Shown: positions 8,922 to 19,821, counted from the first letter of the stretch. The stretch is 19,821 nucleotides of DNA from Ginkgo biloba (GCA_024626585.1 JANKJI010000001.1:267648065-267667885); one strand, 5' to 3'. Notes: generated from the sequence alone by a model not told the origin. Translations and numbers: made by a program.

Positions 8922-8926
8922 GTAAT

Positions 8927-11900
8927 CTCTTTGAATTTTGAGATATAATATAGTTCTTTCATTTTATGTCAGTGTTCTAATATTTTGAGATTAGTATTAG
9001 AAAATCTTTTTAATGCATTGGAAAGACATCTCAATGTAATGATAAAATAAATAATTATTATTTTATGAAGGATTACAGTCTGGTGGATGCAAATTTTCTT
9101 TACCTATACTATTCTTTTTGTTATCATAAAATTTAGTGTGTTATATTTTATGTTGTGATAATCATCATAAATGATGCATAGGCTTATGGTATCATCTTGA
9201 TTAGATTTTTTTTTTTTCTCCTATAATGAATAACTAGAGTTGAAATATCATTTATATGGTTTCCTTTATTTCCTATATTACAACTATTGTCATGGATGGA
9301 TAAATATCCTAAATGTGATATATTTATCTTATAAAAGTTTAAAATATAATTAAGACTAAGGACTATATATATAGTGTTTCTTTATGTAATTGTTGAAGGC
9401 TATCTTATCTAAACTAAGATTCATACTAGTTGTTTATAATACTAATACTATTTTCTCAATATCTTCTATGTTATAAGGCTAAATTTATCCTAGTTAATGA
9501 GTTTGTAACATTAGCTAACTATTTATGCTAATATTTGTATTTTCTTAATTGGATGCATATATTCCTTCACCTTTTTTCTCTAACCATTTTTTTCTCTTAT
9601 AATCAAGATTATTATTGCCTCCATATTGATGGCCATTAGATGAAACATAAAATGACTTATACATAAAATCCTAACTAGAATGTTCTATTATAAGATCCTT
9701 TTTTATGATTAATATCGAGGTGATACTTGGGTGGTGCATTAATCATTTTGGATATAATTATAGCAAGGTCATTCTAATCAAATCATAAGATAAAATTCCA
9801 TCAACATTTCTAGTGCATATTCTAGGATGAATAATAAGAAATGTGGTGTCTATTAATCCTTATTTATTATTAGTCTAGAAATATTTAATAGTTTGCTAAA
9901 ATATCTCATATTAGATCTTAAGTTAACAACATGGATGTTATATATCGATGATTATTGTTAAGGAAACCATGGTCCATCCTCATTTATATGGGTATTATAT
10001 TATAATGAGAATAATTTGGTAGTTATTCATGTTGGAAGCATTTTTCTCATATTCATGAGTAATGTGGAAGAATATATTTCCTTGATTAATGAATTATAAA
10101 TCCTTCTAAGTTAATGGATTTAATGCATTTGAGTTTTTTTATTTACTATGATTGTGTAATCACCTAGATTGTTTATTAATAATGAAGATTAATACCCTAA
10201 AAGAGTATTATCAATCTATCATTTAATAAATCATGATTCAGTCCTTTCACTATTTCCTATAAAATAAATTTAGTTAGCACTCTTACAACTAATTTGGCAA
10301 AGTATCACTTAGACTATCTTAAGGAAATATCATGAAGCCAATTATTATTATTTTTCGGTATATTGAGCCTTGTGTGACTTATCCTACTTAAGAATTTAAT
10401 TATGAGAATGATTCTAGCTAGGTGATCTCTCATAATAGACAAGAGAGGATAAGTAGATTAGGAAATCTACATATAATTTCATATAAAGTAATAATAATTC
10501 ATTTAATATTTTTGCAAATACAAATTCTATAAACAATATCATAAAAGAGAAATAATACAATAATACACATGCATAAAGAATCATTGGTTATTTATATCAT
10601 TATTACATAATAATATATAGATAATAGGAAATCTTGGTTAGGCAATATTTTGAGAAGGAAAAATATCTCACTCAAATGGTTCAAAGCTCTAATGATTTAT
10701 GAGAACCATAGATATTATTTTGAATGTACTATCTAATGTAATGAGAAATTAAGGCTACAGGTTCCTTTTATAAATGAAATTATAAAACACTACACTTTCC
10801 TAAATAAGTGTAAATTACATGGCTATGGGTTTCTTAGCTATGTGGGAAAAAAACCAAGAGGGGTCTTAAATCCAAATAGGATCAAGAGAGAGTAAGTTAA
10901 TTAAATCAGAGTATTTTTTTGTAATTCTTATCCATGATTATTTATAGAGAATAATATATTATAATTAAATATTTAAGAGAGAGAATAAGGAGTTACAAGT
11001 AGCTTATTTCAAGAATTCTAAGTTTGGTGGGGAATATTTCTAAGTATGGGAAATAATTACACATCCATAATACCTAATATGATATTGAGACAAAAAAAAA
11101 TACTTCAAATGAAATAATCTAACTTTTAGTTGGATCATGACTCCCTTTATTCGAGATGATATACCCTATCCTTCTCATTAAGATTTAGAAGTCTTGGTAC
11201 TGATTTGATTTTAAAATGATATTAAAAATTTGACAATTACAAATTGTTAACTAAGATAAATATAATGTTCCCAAAGTAAATATTCTATGGATTAATTTAA
11301 TTGTGTTATTTGTGAATAAAAGGAACAATAATAACTAACATACTTGATTAGGCTTCCATTCCATAGATCTAATTATGTGCTAACTATCACACCACATTAG
11401 TGGGGCTTACATATATATAGTTTTTTCTTCATCTTATACAATGTTGTATACCATTGTATTGGATATTAGATAACTTTCTCAATTATTGGGAGGGTGTTTA
11501 TGCACTTAAAACTAATTCTACATGCATTCATAATCAAAAAATTATTTTACATCCTTGAATGGTGCAATCTTGACACCTTATATTATAAAAAAATATTAAA
11601 ATCTTAGATCATGAATAGGAAAATAATAATCCTCAAATAACATAACCAAATAAAATGGTAAAAGACACTTATATTAGTATATGAATGCGTGTATGTGTGT
11701 GTTTGTGTGTGTGTGATATATCTATATATAACAGAGAGAGAGAGAGAGGGAGTATCCTATTGGATGTATAATTTGATTTATCTATAAATTGGCAAGAGAA
11801 CCTATAATATTAGAAACCAAAGAGAAACCACAATAACATATTATATAAACAATAAATCATATGCTCTTAACTTTATAAATATAAGACTCAATAGAAGATA

Positions 11901-13427
11901 TGATATTATGTAAGAAATGAATTTTGTTAATGAAATAAGATAAGGGTCAATACTTATGGTGTTTGTTCAAGGATTAAGCTTAGATAAATAGAATGGCAAT
12001 AAGCCTCTCTCTCCTTCCTCCTTCTCCTTTGAAAGAAATACCAAGTGTAATATTGTAGATAAGGGTGAATCCACAAGATGCAAAAATTTAGAGATTTAGA
12101 TGTAGCTTTATGGAGTAGGTATTCCTTAGGGGATCTATTAATATAAAATCCTTCACAATGCAAGAATTATTAATCTTATAATATGTGAAGTGGTACTTAT
12201 CATCTTGTAAGATAACATTTTCAATGTATCTTTTGATACTCTTCTTATTTATTGTCCAATGTATCTTCATGCTTATGTTTTAAACAATGGTCCATTCATA
12301 TGAAGTGCCCCTATGGAAATAATAATGAGGCCACATAATACTCTTTGTATGGTAATATAAGGATCAAATGAGGGACCATGAGGTATTTCTAAATATTTTT
12401 TACATGAAATATATAATTGAAGGAGCTATGCCACATAATAGAAATAAACCCTACATTAATGAAAGTTGTATGAAGTATACGACATTAATCTCCAAATATT
12501 TAAAATAATATAAATATCTTTGGTGGAAACACAAAGATGGAAAAAAATATGATAGCACCTTATAATAACCTTTTTTTCCCTAATGAAAAACCATTATTTG
12601 TAATTTTTATGTTTGTCTTGCAACATCACTGAATGCTTGTATATTAATAATGGTATGCTGAAGACATATTATTTAAATTATAATTTTTAAATTTACCCAT
12701 ACCTTTATTTATTTATTATTAAAATTTTAAGGTATCAATAGATATTTGTAATGCTATTCTCGTTTGTAAATTTGGATCTTAATGAGACAAGAATATTTAA
12801 ATTGATTTTCCACTAATTTAGATATAATTCAATGTATCCAAAGCATGTGTAACATATATAGTATAATTATAATTTTAATAATTGGATGAGCATATATGAA
12901 ATTTATTTGGACGTTATAAGTGGAGACAAGATATTCATTCATAGATAAATAAATTAGTTTCTATTTCATTATTCTACTTCTTAAATTGTCCAAATATAGT
13001 AAGATGATAATAATAAAAATAATCATTGAGCATGCTAAATATGTAATGTGAGAGATATCCTATTGGAAGGTATTTCAAATTATTCATAATAGATTATTCT
13101 TAGGAAAAAGTTAGTCCACTTTAAGAAATTAAAAATCATTACGAAAATATTGTTAAAAAGTAGTAAATCATGATGAACCAACAATACTTCTCTAAAATGA
13201 GAATATCCTTGATGTAATGCAAATAGATAGAATTTAAGTTTCTATTGATAAAATTTAGGGATGGATAGTAACATGTATTTATTAAATTCACTACTCTTAA
13301 TTCACAATCACAATAGTGATGTGGTTTTCCATTATAAAAAATTCAAACTATTTTTTCTACATTGTCCCAAACACTAAGTACTAATTTCATTTCTATTAAG
13401 GAAGAAAGCTCAATTTACATTGCCACA
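8927..13427. other. 4.5-kb AT-rich intergenic stretch
   Basis: I see no coding region here with recognisable motifs. Reading frames of 60-69 codons on the minus strand at 11954-12270 lack family signatures and are no longer than expected by chance. The stretch probably consists of transposon fragments too old to recognise. The only clear structure is the compound microsatellite at 11689-11748. Confidence 0.5.
11689..11748. repeat. Compound (GT)n / AT / (AG)n microsatellite
   Basis: An imperfect GT run (11689-11715), a short TATATA-type bridge, then eight AG units (11733-11748). It is the clearest simple-sequence repeat in the window. Confidence 0.9.
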
Positions 13428-14295
13428 TGATGAGCCACAAGGAATTAAGGGCCTAGTAGGAGGTTTTATGGCATATTTGTTAAGGAGGATATGATCTTAT
13501 GAAGATCATTTTTAGGATTTAATTATTTTTCTAAAATTTTTAATTAGGAGTTTTTTTATCCACCATTAGTTTTCTCTTAATATGTGCCATAGTCTCCACC
13601 ATTGGAATGTTAGTAACTAAAAGACTCCTTGAATGGAGAGTTTCATCATATTTATCTCTTTCATATGCATGATACTATTTTTATTCATAGCCCTCCCTTA
13701 AAAGAATCTTATCACTTGCATTCTTACAAAATGAATATTCTTTTGTATTATAATAATTATTTGAAATATTAATATAATTTCTTCCTTTTTTTTTCTCATA
13801 ATATTATTGTTTATTTATATATGAATTCTTAGATTGTATTGACTTCATATTAATTTGAGAATCTAACTTGTGGAATTGTTATATATATTTTTATAATTCA
13901 AAGAATAATATGTCAAGATCTCAACATTAGTCTACACATATGATTCTATATATGTTCGACAATAACAAAGAGAATAAGAAGGTTTTAAGAGAAACCAATT
14001 ATAGAGAATAAAATCATAAAATTGTAGTATAGAAAATATGCAACATTAATAGGGAAATTCATGGTGTTGTTTGAGAACATTGTGCCTTTTTTGTTAAAGT
14101 ATAGAATTGAGTTTTGGATAAGATATTTTATTACAGATAGAGATGAGATGACTAAGGTCTCATATAGTAGAAGAAGACTATTATTAAATACAAATAGTGA
14201 TACAATAGTGTTATCCTTGAGTATTATTGATTTTTTATTTGCTTCTACATTCTTGTAGAGTTTTCCTTTGGAATTCTTACATCAAATATACCTCA
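13428..14295 (+). repeat. 5' LTR of a second element of the same family, plus strand
   Basis: This segment aligns with the reverse complement of the LTR at 7985-8921. At the start, CCACAAGGAATTAAGGGCCTA matches CACATAAGGGGGCCTA. Next, GGATTTAATTATTTTTC...ATCCACCATTAGTTTTCTC matches GGATTTAGTTATATTTC...AACCACCATTGGTTTTCTC, and GTCTCCACCATT is shared. Near the end, CCTTGAGTA..TATT.ATTTT and AATATACCT are shared, followed by CA-AT-primer site. The length is 868 bp. The start TGATGAGCC is inferred by alignment to TGATATTTT and could be off by a few bases. No 3' LTR for this copy was found before the window end. Confidence 0.7.
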
Positions 14296-14297
14296 AT

Positions 14298-14309
14298 TAG
14301 TATTAGAGT
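14298..14309 (+). promoter_or_regulatory. Decayed primer-binding site of the second element
   Basis: TAGTATTAGAGT follows the LTR end CTCA by two nucleotides. Compared with TGGTATCAGAGC it has three differences, all transitions. Position and sequence match the site of the first element. Confidence 0.7.
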
Positions 14310-14383
14310 TATACACTCTTTTAGGTAAGATGTTAGTTTAGATACTTCATCCATTTCTATAATTTTTACTTATTATGATATAT

Positions 14384-14659
14384 ATGAGATCTATGTCTAA
14401 GACTATAGGCCTAGGTATGGATAATGATAATGTTCTAAGTAAAGGAAATAGGGAGACATCAGTTCCTCCAGTGAATCCTTTCATAATTTGGTCATCCTCT
14501 AAAGAAGATGAAATAGATCAATTAAATTACTAAGAGGAATTTCTAGAGGGGCCTCTTGAGGACCAAGTAGATCATATAAAAACCATGATGCAAAACACGA
14601 ATAAAGATAAAAGGGAGACTCAAAAGGTGATGAGGGGACTTTACAGTCTCATTCAATAA
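14384..14659 (+). pseudogene. N-terminal gag fragment of the second element
   Basis: The frame opens at an ATG 75 bp after the primer-binding site (MRSMSKTIGLGMDNDN), has a TAA at 14531-14533 and reaches another TAA at 14657-14659. It aligns with the N-terminus of the first element's gag: TIGLGMD with TIGKDIK, RETSVPPVNPFII with IETPISPIHRCIV, and KEDEIDQ...EEFLEGPLEDQVDHIKTMM with FEDKMD...SHLNEYVEDIV...IDEI..IM. The region is acidic and charged, as in the first copy. The gag core, zinc knuckle and protease were not found downstream, so the copy is truncated, deleted or interrupted after about 14770. Confidence 0.6.
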
Positions 14660-16300
14660 TTGTAATCCTATATTACATGATTAAGTGTGTAAAGTAAGGA
14701 GTGAACAACTCCTTCCCAACTCAATCAAAACATGATTAGCCCAGAAGATAGGAGGTATAGGGATGTCCCTTAATAAAACTTTGCATGTGATAAGTATGTG
14801 TTTCATCATGTATTCATGTGAAGGTGTATGTTCTTATGTAGGAAACTTAAGTAAGATATCAATTCATAATTGTTTCTAATGCATGCTTCTAAAAATAAAC
14901 ATGTACACTATGCACATATGTAAACCATTCATATGATATTCTATATTAAGAATAAAAGATGAACTTTGACCCTAAATAATATGCATGATGTAAAAAATAT
15001 ATAATGCAAGGTCCTACCCTTTTATTTCCTAATTGGATACATGCAATATGGATGTAGTTTTGGGTTTTATCTTTCATTAATAAAGAGGCAGATAAGAGGT
15101 GTGCCTAGAAAAGGGGGATTTATAAGATAAATCCCCATTGTAGGCTCTAAGAGTATAAAATATCCTTAAAATAGAATAGTGAACTGTATATTCAAGAGAG
15201 GACCTAGATGGGATGGAATTTCCAATCCAAATGTGTGATTGAAATATGAGTGGATGAGATGTATACTTCCTAGTATGATATGCAATTAGAAAGAAAGAGG
15301 AATAAAAAGATGTAAATAACCCCTACCCAGTAAATGATCATAAAATAAGGAAGATACTCTTCCTAACATGAGTAAGATTCCCTTTGGAATGATGAATACT
15401 CATACCAACAATTAAGAGGTGCCCAACTAGGGTCAGAGGGAATTGCAACCCATGAGACTTGAACTAGTGGTAATTATTTATGTAATAAGATGTAGCCAGA
15501 GGTCTTAAATAACCTAATCAGATATTATATCTAATTTATATGAAATATTAGATCTGATCTCTAAGGTTTGGTAGGATATTGACACCCATAACTGTTATAT
15601 GCAGACAGGGATGAGTGACCTAATGACTAACTAAAAAGGAAAGAAAAGAAGAAATTCCTAATTTCTTAACCAAATTTATTTTGGTGATTTAATTAAAGAA
15701 TTAAACTAGATTCCTCCTTTTTATTTTTAGATATAAATAAAGATAGAAGTCATAATCAGTCCCATGAAATATTCAGATAAGTGAGATTCTTTTCTCTTAT
15801 TAGTCGACGTATGTATCTCTTATAGCTTCCAATGTTCTTCCAACCTTATTCTTAAATGTACCTCTATGAATAGGAGAAGTAATTAGAATGAGATAACCTA
15901 GTATTAAGAATGGTATGAAGAATACATGTTTCAACCTATAAAGAAAGGAAAATCCTAATGCTAAATGCACTTGGGCTCCAAAAAATATAAAAATCATGGA
16001 ATATAGAAAAAGAGAATGGAAAGAGTGTAGTAATGGGAAAAAAGAAAGCCTAGAATGTAGATGATAAGGTTAATAATTCATAAATATAACTTTTCTCTAT
16101 CTAGTATCCCCTTTTGTTGGCTAAATTAGGACCTATTTATAGGACTATGGTTAGGTCCAAGCCTAAATATAGGCCAATATGATAAAGGACACCTAAAGTC
16201 TTCCATATAATAAAATTGGTCGAGTTGAGTAAATAGTACTAACCTTAAATTAATTGGGAATGGGCCTAACTCCCTAATTTTTATTTTTTTATTTTTTATA
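14660..16300. other. Unassigned DNA after the gag fragment
   Basis: I see no recognisable gene. On the minus strand CCTATAAATAGG (16132-16143) is a TATA-like site followed by pyrimidine-rich sequence, so an unrelated minus-strand LTR could occupy part of 15600-16290, but no duplicate or defined ends support it. A 65-codon minus-strand frame (15800-15997) has no known motif. A hairpin lies at 15114-15136. Confidence 0.35.
15114..15136. repeat. Perfect 10-bp hairpin
   Basis: GGGGATTTAT, loop AAG, ATAAATCCCC. A perfect 10-bp stem with a 3-nt loop in non-coding sequence. Its role is unknown. Confidence 0.55.
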
Positions 16301-17345
16301 GATGGATTTTGTACATGCTATTGATTTGCATATGGTTGGAGAGGATAGTCATTTAATTTCATGCAATTGAGTGGATAGCAACTCAATAGCATGAAAAAAG
16401 GTGTTATAAGTATTTTGCAACTAAAAATACTATTTGAATGGTAGAAAAAATAGGAAGGTTGTATTTAAATAGATTTGAATATTATAGAAGCTTAGGAGAT
16501 TGGAAAATATAATCGAAAGTTAGCAAGGAGGATAGAGAATTACATAAATTCAAAGTTAAGTAGATCATTTTATTAATTATGGATAAAAGAATTATATGAA
16601 AGACACTATTATTATATATTTTTTTCTAATCTACCCCATGATGTTATTTCAAGAGTCACAAATGATCTCTCATTATATAAAATGATCTAGAAACCCCTAA
16701 TTTATATTGCCTTTTGTCCCACAATCAAGATAAACTCATTGGGATAGGATGATATTTTGAATTGAGTGTTGATGTTGAATTTATATCTATTTCTATTAGG
16801 AGATCAATAAGTGATAGAGAATTAGGTTAACTAAGTGATCAACTTCTATGCTAAGCTCTCTAGGTCTATGGTGTAAATGAATTATCGAAAACTCGACCAT
16901 CAAAGATCTAACTTTGACTACATAGATTCTTAGTTATATATGAATGAATTCCCATAGATGGTTTATTTGATTGACCAACATAAGTGAGTATGGGTATAAA
17001 AAAATATGAGAACATTGGAATGTAAGGTCATCTATAAGGAAATTGATGACTACAGTGTATTAAATAATATTATTACTTGCATGGGATAATAATAGGTTAG
17101 AACTAATCAATTCATCCCTTAAGTGAGTCTGAATAATCCATACAAATACTAAACAACTTTAGTTTCCCCTACTACTTCCATCTATGAATATTATTAATGG
17201 TTCATTGAATACTAGTTGAGACATTGATCAATGTGAGGAAGTCATTTGAGGATTGAAGGAAAGAGGATACTTAAGAGGTCTAATTGTCTTTACAAAATAT
17301 ATCACCCATTATTTACATTCTCTTAAATCCTTGGCTTAGCTAACT
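16301..17345 (+). pseudogene. Possible decayed coding frame, family unknown
   Basis: The plus frame starting at 16301 gives several protein-like runs between stops, in one register: KLARRIENYINSKLSRSFY, LWIKELYERHYYYIFFSNL followed by PHDVISRVTNDLSLYKM, MNYRKLDHQRSNFDYIDS, KNMRTLECKVIYKEIDDYS. It has more than thirty stops in about 348 codons, which is not fewer than expected by chance, and a neighbouring frame also gives plausible runs (around 16690-16830). No domain is recognised. If real, it would be another methylation-decayed transposon protein. A pyrimidine-rich tract ending TATAG just before 16300 could be a chance resemblance to an acceptor site. Confidence 0.25.
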
Positions 17346-17553
17346 TATTTTAGATTTTATACTCTATTGTCACTTTAGGACCTCAAGGTTAATAGTGATG
17401 TAAGTCAAAAATTTATTTTGAGCATTCATTTAATTTTCTGCCTGGCGACTTATTTTAGATTTCCCCTCATTTTGGATTTTTTAAGACCTCAAAGGAAATA
17501 TAGATGTAAGTCAATTTATTTTTGGGGAATTTTTATTTATTAAGGATTATTAG
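17344..17553. repeat. Two-unit tandem repeat, 105-bp period
   Basis: Unit 1 (17344-17448) and unit 2 (17449-17553) both start CTTATTTTAGATTT and share GACCTCAA.G.(T)AATA and GATGTAAGTCAA followed by TTTATTTT. The units are clearly related but diverged. They may be part of an untranslated or subterminal region of a transposon. Confidence 0.65.
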
Positions 17554-18403
17554 GAATAAGAATGGTAACATCATCTAACTTGGGTGATTTGATTTAAAAG
17601 ACTAAATAATTTCATAAAGATTTCAAATCTAGACTTAATGAGACTTCCATATCAATTTTTTACTGTCAATATTATTTAAGTGTGAGAAAAAATTATTGAT
17701 ATAGAGGTATTCAAGTTATTCCCTTTGTTTCTTCTTATGAGTTATAAGGACTTCAATACTATATTAGGTTTACACACTGAGTAGTGTAATGAATAGGAAT
17801 TAGAAACTCTTAGTGTTTTTGGTATTTTTGAGGTTTTATGGGTTTTTATGATGTAAGATAAGACAAAATATTCGGTATGGGATGATTATGTGTACCATAT
17901 AAAAACTTGAAAACTTTTATAAATCATGACCTCCAATGAAATAAGTTTAAATGAAAAATAATTGTTTTTGAAATAATAAAAGGATAAGTGGAAAATTCAC
18001 ATTTTTTCTATTTGTTATGTTCATGCCCTCTTTTTAGTTCACAAAAAGAAAACTAAAATTCAATAGAAATAATAATTTATCCATTTGTAAAAGAGTGAAA
18101 GTAACCTCTGAGAGCATAAATTTTGGGAGAGAAAATAAAATTTGTTCCTGCAAGAGACATCAAAGAATATTTTGAGTATAGAAGAGAAGTAAATTTTTTG
18201 GTAAGGATATACTACTATTTTTCTATCAATTTTTCTCAATTCTACTTTTAAACCCTAGGTTTTAGGGTCCTACAAAGAAAATGATAAATTATCTCATTAA
18301 ACCAATGAGTTATAATGATTTTTCATTTACACATAAGTGTAGGGACCACAATCATTTTTTATTATTTATTTTTTAGCAAGGGGCATTTATTTCCTCAAAA
18401 ATC
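17554..18403. other. AT-rich spacer, no gene seen
   Basis: No coding motif, RNA gene or duplicated end was recognised. The stretch ends with CCCTAGGTTTTAGGG (18252-18266), a short near-palindrome. Confidence 0.45.
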
Positions 18404-18480
18404 ATGACATCGCTAATTCACGATCGCGACCTCTACGTGTCACTGATTAGTGTACGATCATGTGGTAGTCCACTGTAGAA
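18404..18480. other. CpG-rich island within CpG-poor DNA
   Basis: Six CpG dinucleotides fall in about 60 bp (ATCGC, CACGATCGCGACC, TACGTG, TACGATC), while neighbouring kilobases have almost none. It lies about 200 bp upstream of the decayed coding region at 18660, so it could be a remnant of a promoter or leader region. This is inference from composition only. Confidence 0.4.
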
Positions 18481-18659
18481 AAGTGTGTTGTTAAGTTGAT
18501 ACCATAAACTTATTCATAAATTAGGGTTATCAAATCATATTTTTGTGCTAATTATTGGCATTCCCTATTTCATAATTGTTTCAGGGTTTTTGTGGAGAAT
18601 TTGATGATTTTTTTAAATGTTTATACTATTTGACCATGTAGAAGTTGTGGAGGGTTTCA

Positions 18660-19821
18660 AGAAAAGAGAATGATAGGCCTATTATGAAAGATTTACTTGG
18701 TTTATTGACTCCTCAAGACACATTGGTACTGAGGAGATGTGGGAAATGGAGTATCTATAGGACCTCATAGTTGAACTATGATGAGGCAGTGGTTGATTAG
18801 TCGGTGATGCATTGACATCCTAATTTATGCATTTTTAGGATCCCAGTGTTTGGTGATATGTTCATCACCAAACTAAATATATATAGGATACTCTATTTAT
18901 ATTTTATAGGATACCTAATATATTTATCCAATGTGAGATTGGTTGGTTCAGATGTAGATATGTATCTACCTAGCGTACACTAGGTGTCTTAGTTGACTCC
19001 CCATGGATTTAGGATCTTAACATTGTAAAATGATAATGTTCCACTTATGAGGTGAGTCATTATAATAGCCATGGTCTATAGGATATCCCATAGTTATAAC
19101 ATTGTCAGGATCCCTTATTATTTTGTTCTAATGATATAGAGATGCATTGAAGGGACACAATTTGACTAGGAATAATATGTTTTTGATGCCTTGATTGGCC
19201 AACCAGACTATATCTATTGGAGAGTTCATGGGACGATGACTTATAACTCATTTTTTTAGGTTTGTATTTTTTTAGTAATTTCATGCCTTCCATCCAATCA
19301 TATCTTCTCTATTACCCATTACTCATAATAAACCCTTGATTATGAGATGGCGTATGATGTCAAGATTATCACCTCAATATCCTTCTCATAAATGGAATGG
19401 GGGTGTTCATTTGGATTTCATTTCCCTATGATATGACACATGGACCATGGCTCCATACATGGGGGTTGATTAGGATTCATACATAGATGTTCTACAGTTG
19501 AGAGGAGGAGGAGAGGAAGTAGTACCCCTTGAGGTAGGTGGAGATGCATCAGTACCTCCTATAGTTGGTGTAGAAGGAGGAGAGGTACCCATTTCTCCTA
19601 TTATTGATGTGAGTGAAGGAGTGGCAGTGAATCCTACAGGCAATGTTGGAGTAGGAGGAGTGGTCTAGGGAAGCTAGGTGCAGGGTATAGATCATGCTAT
19701 AGGGAACCCTCTTAGAGATATGATGGAGAGAGCATCCCTAAAAGATGCCAAATAGGGATTGGGGGGTAGAGATGAGTAGTCAAAGGCACATGGAATTCTG
19801 GGAGTTCTACTTAGAGGTATA
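18660..19821 (+). pseudogene. Plant-mobile-domain-like transposon protein, decayed, runs off window
   Basis: Segment one (frame of 18684, to a TAG at 19257) reads DLLGLLTPQDTLVLRRCGKW, then YDEAVVD and HPNLCIFRIPVFGDMFITKL continuing into NIYRILYLYFIG, and later QPDYIYWRVHGTMTYNSFF. The pattern H.N..F.IP.G.M.IT...YRIL....G resembles the plant mobile domain (PF10536) of plant transposon and MAIL-type proteins. This is judged from memory of the motif, not from a search. Stops at 18768, 18798 and 18813 lie where one base change from a Trp codon would suffice. Segment two is shifted by one frame, from about 19390. It has WTMAPYMGV, a Gly/Val/Glu/Pro-rich linker (about 19497-19668) and then LRDMMERASLKDAK, and is still going at the window end. 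It is broken by many stops and a frameshift. Confidence 0.45.
18848..18873. repeat. Perfect 10-bp hairpin within the decayed frame
   Basis: GTTTGGTGAT, loop ATGTTC, ATCACCAAAC. It lies inside the plant-mobile-domain-like frame, so it may be incidental to the coding sequence. Confidence 0.5.

Noticed and set aside
11480-11520. ATTGGGAGGGTGTTTATGC resembling a copia polypurine tract and LTR start
   Set aside because: No copia RNase H or integrase signature upstream and no repeated LTR downstream.
11954-12270. Two overlapping minus-strand frames of 60-69 codons
   Set aside because: No domain motif, and lengths are within chance for this composition.
15800-15997. 65-codon hydrophobic minus-strand frame
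   Set aside because: It lies downstream of a TATA-like site in what may be an LTR. There is no motif or conservation to support translation.

Overview
The window reads as plant nuclear DNA, most likely from a species with a large, repeat-filled genome such as a gymnosperm. It is strongly AT-rich and CpG-poor, has no intact host gene, rRNA or tRNA that I can see, and is dominated by old, heavily mutated LTR retrotransposons. The taxon is inferred from this character only.

Layout. Positions 1-1130 hold two diverged direct copies, about 699 bp apart, of a sequence that seems once to have coded for protein on the minus strand. Positions 1734-8921 are one complete, old Ty3/gypsy-type LTR retrotransposon on the minus strand. 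It has a 5' LTR (7985-8921), a decayed initiator-Met-tRNA primer-binding site (7971-7982), one gag-protease frame with just under forty nonsense codons and no net frameshift (7880 down to 6258), a polypurine tract (6106-6117) and a 3' LTR (1734-6105). Reverse transcriptase, RNase H and integrase are absent. The 3' LTR carries two later insertions. One is a 1036-bp terminal-inverted-repeat element (2448-3483, TTTA duplication). The other is a 2384-bp TGTTGAC...GTCAACA unit (3607-5990, ATAAC duplication) that looks like a solo LTR and contains a GC-rich tandem array with a period near 190-200 bp. The uninterrupted 5' LTR serves as the empty site for both insertions. Without them the LTRs are about 943 and 937 bp.

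Positions 8927-13427 hold only AT-rich sequence with one compound microsatellite. At 13428-14295 a second, diverged copy of the same LTR family lies on the plus strand, followed by its own decayed primer-binding site and the start of a homologous gag. Its 3' end is not visible.

Positions 14660-18400 are poorly identifiable: a decayed frame (16301-17345), a two-unit 105-bp tandem repeat and several hairpins. Positions 18660-19821 hold a broken reading frame that by eye resembles the plant mobile domain found in some plant transposons, and it runs off the window end.

The parts work together only as fossils. Nonsense codons and primer-site changes are mostly consistent with C-to-T decay on one strand or the other, as expected for long-silenced, methylated repeats. 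No element here looks able to move by itself.
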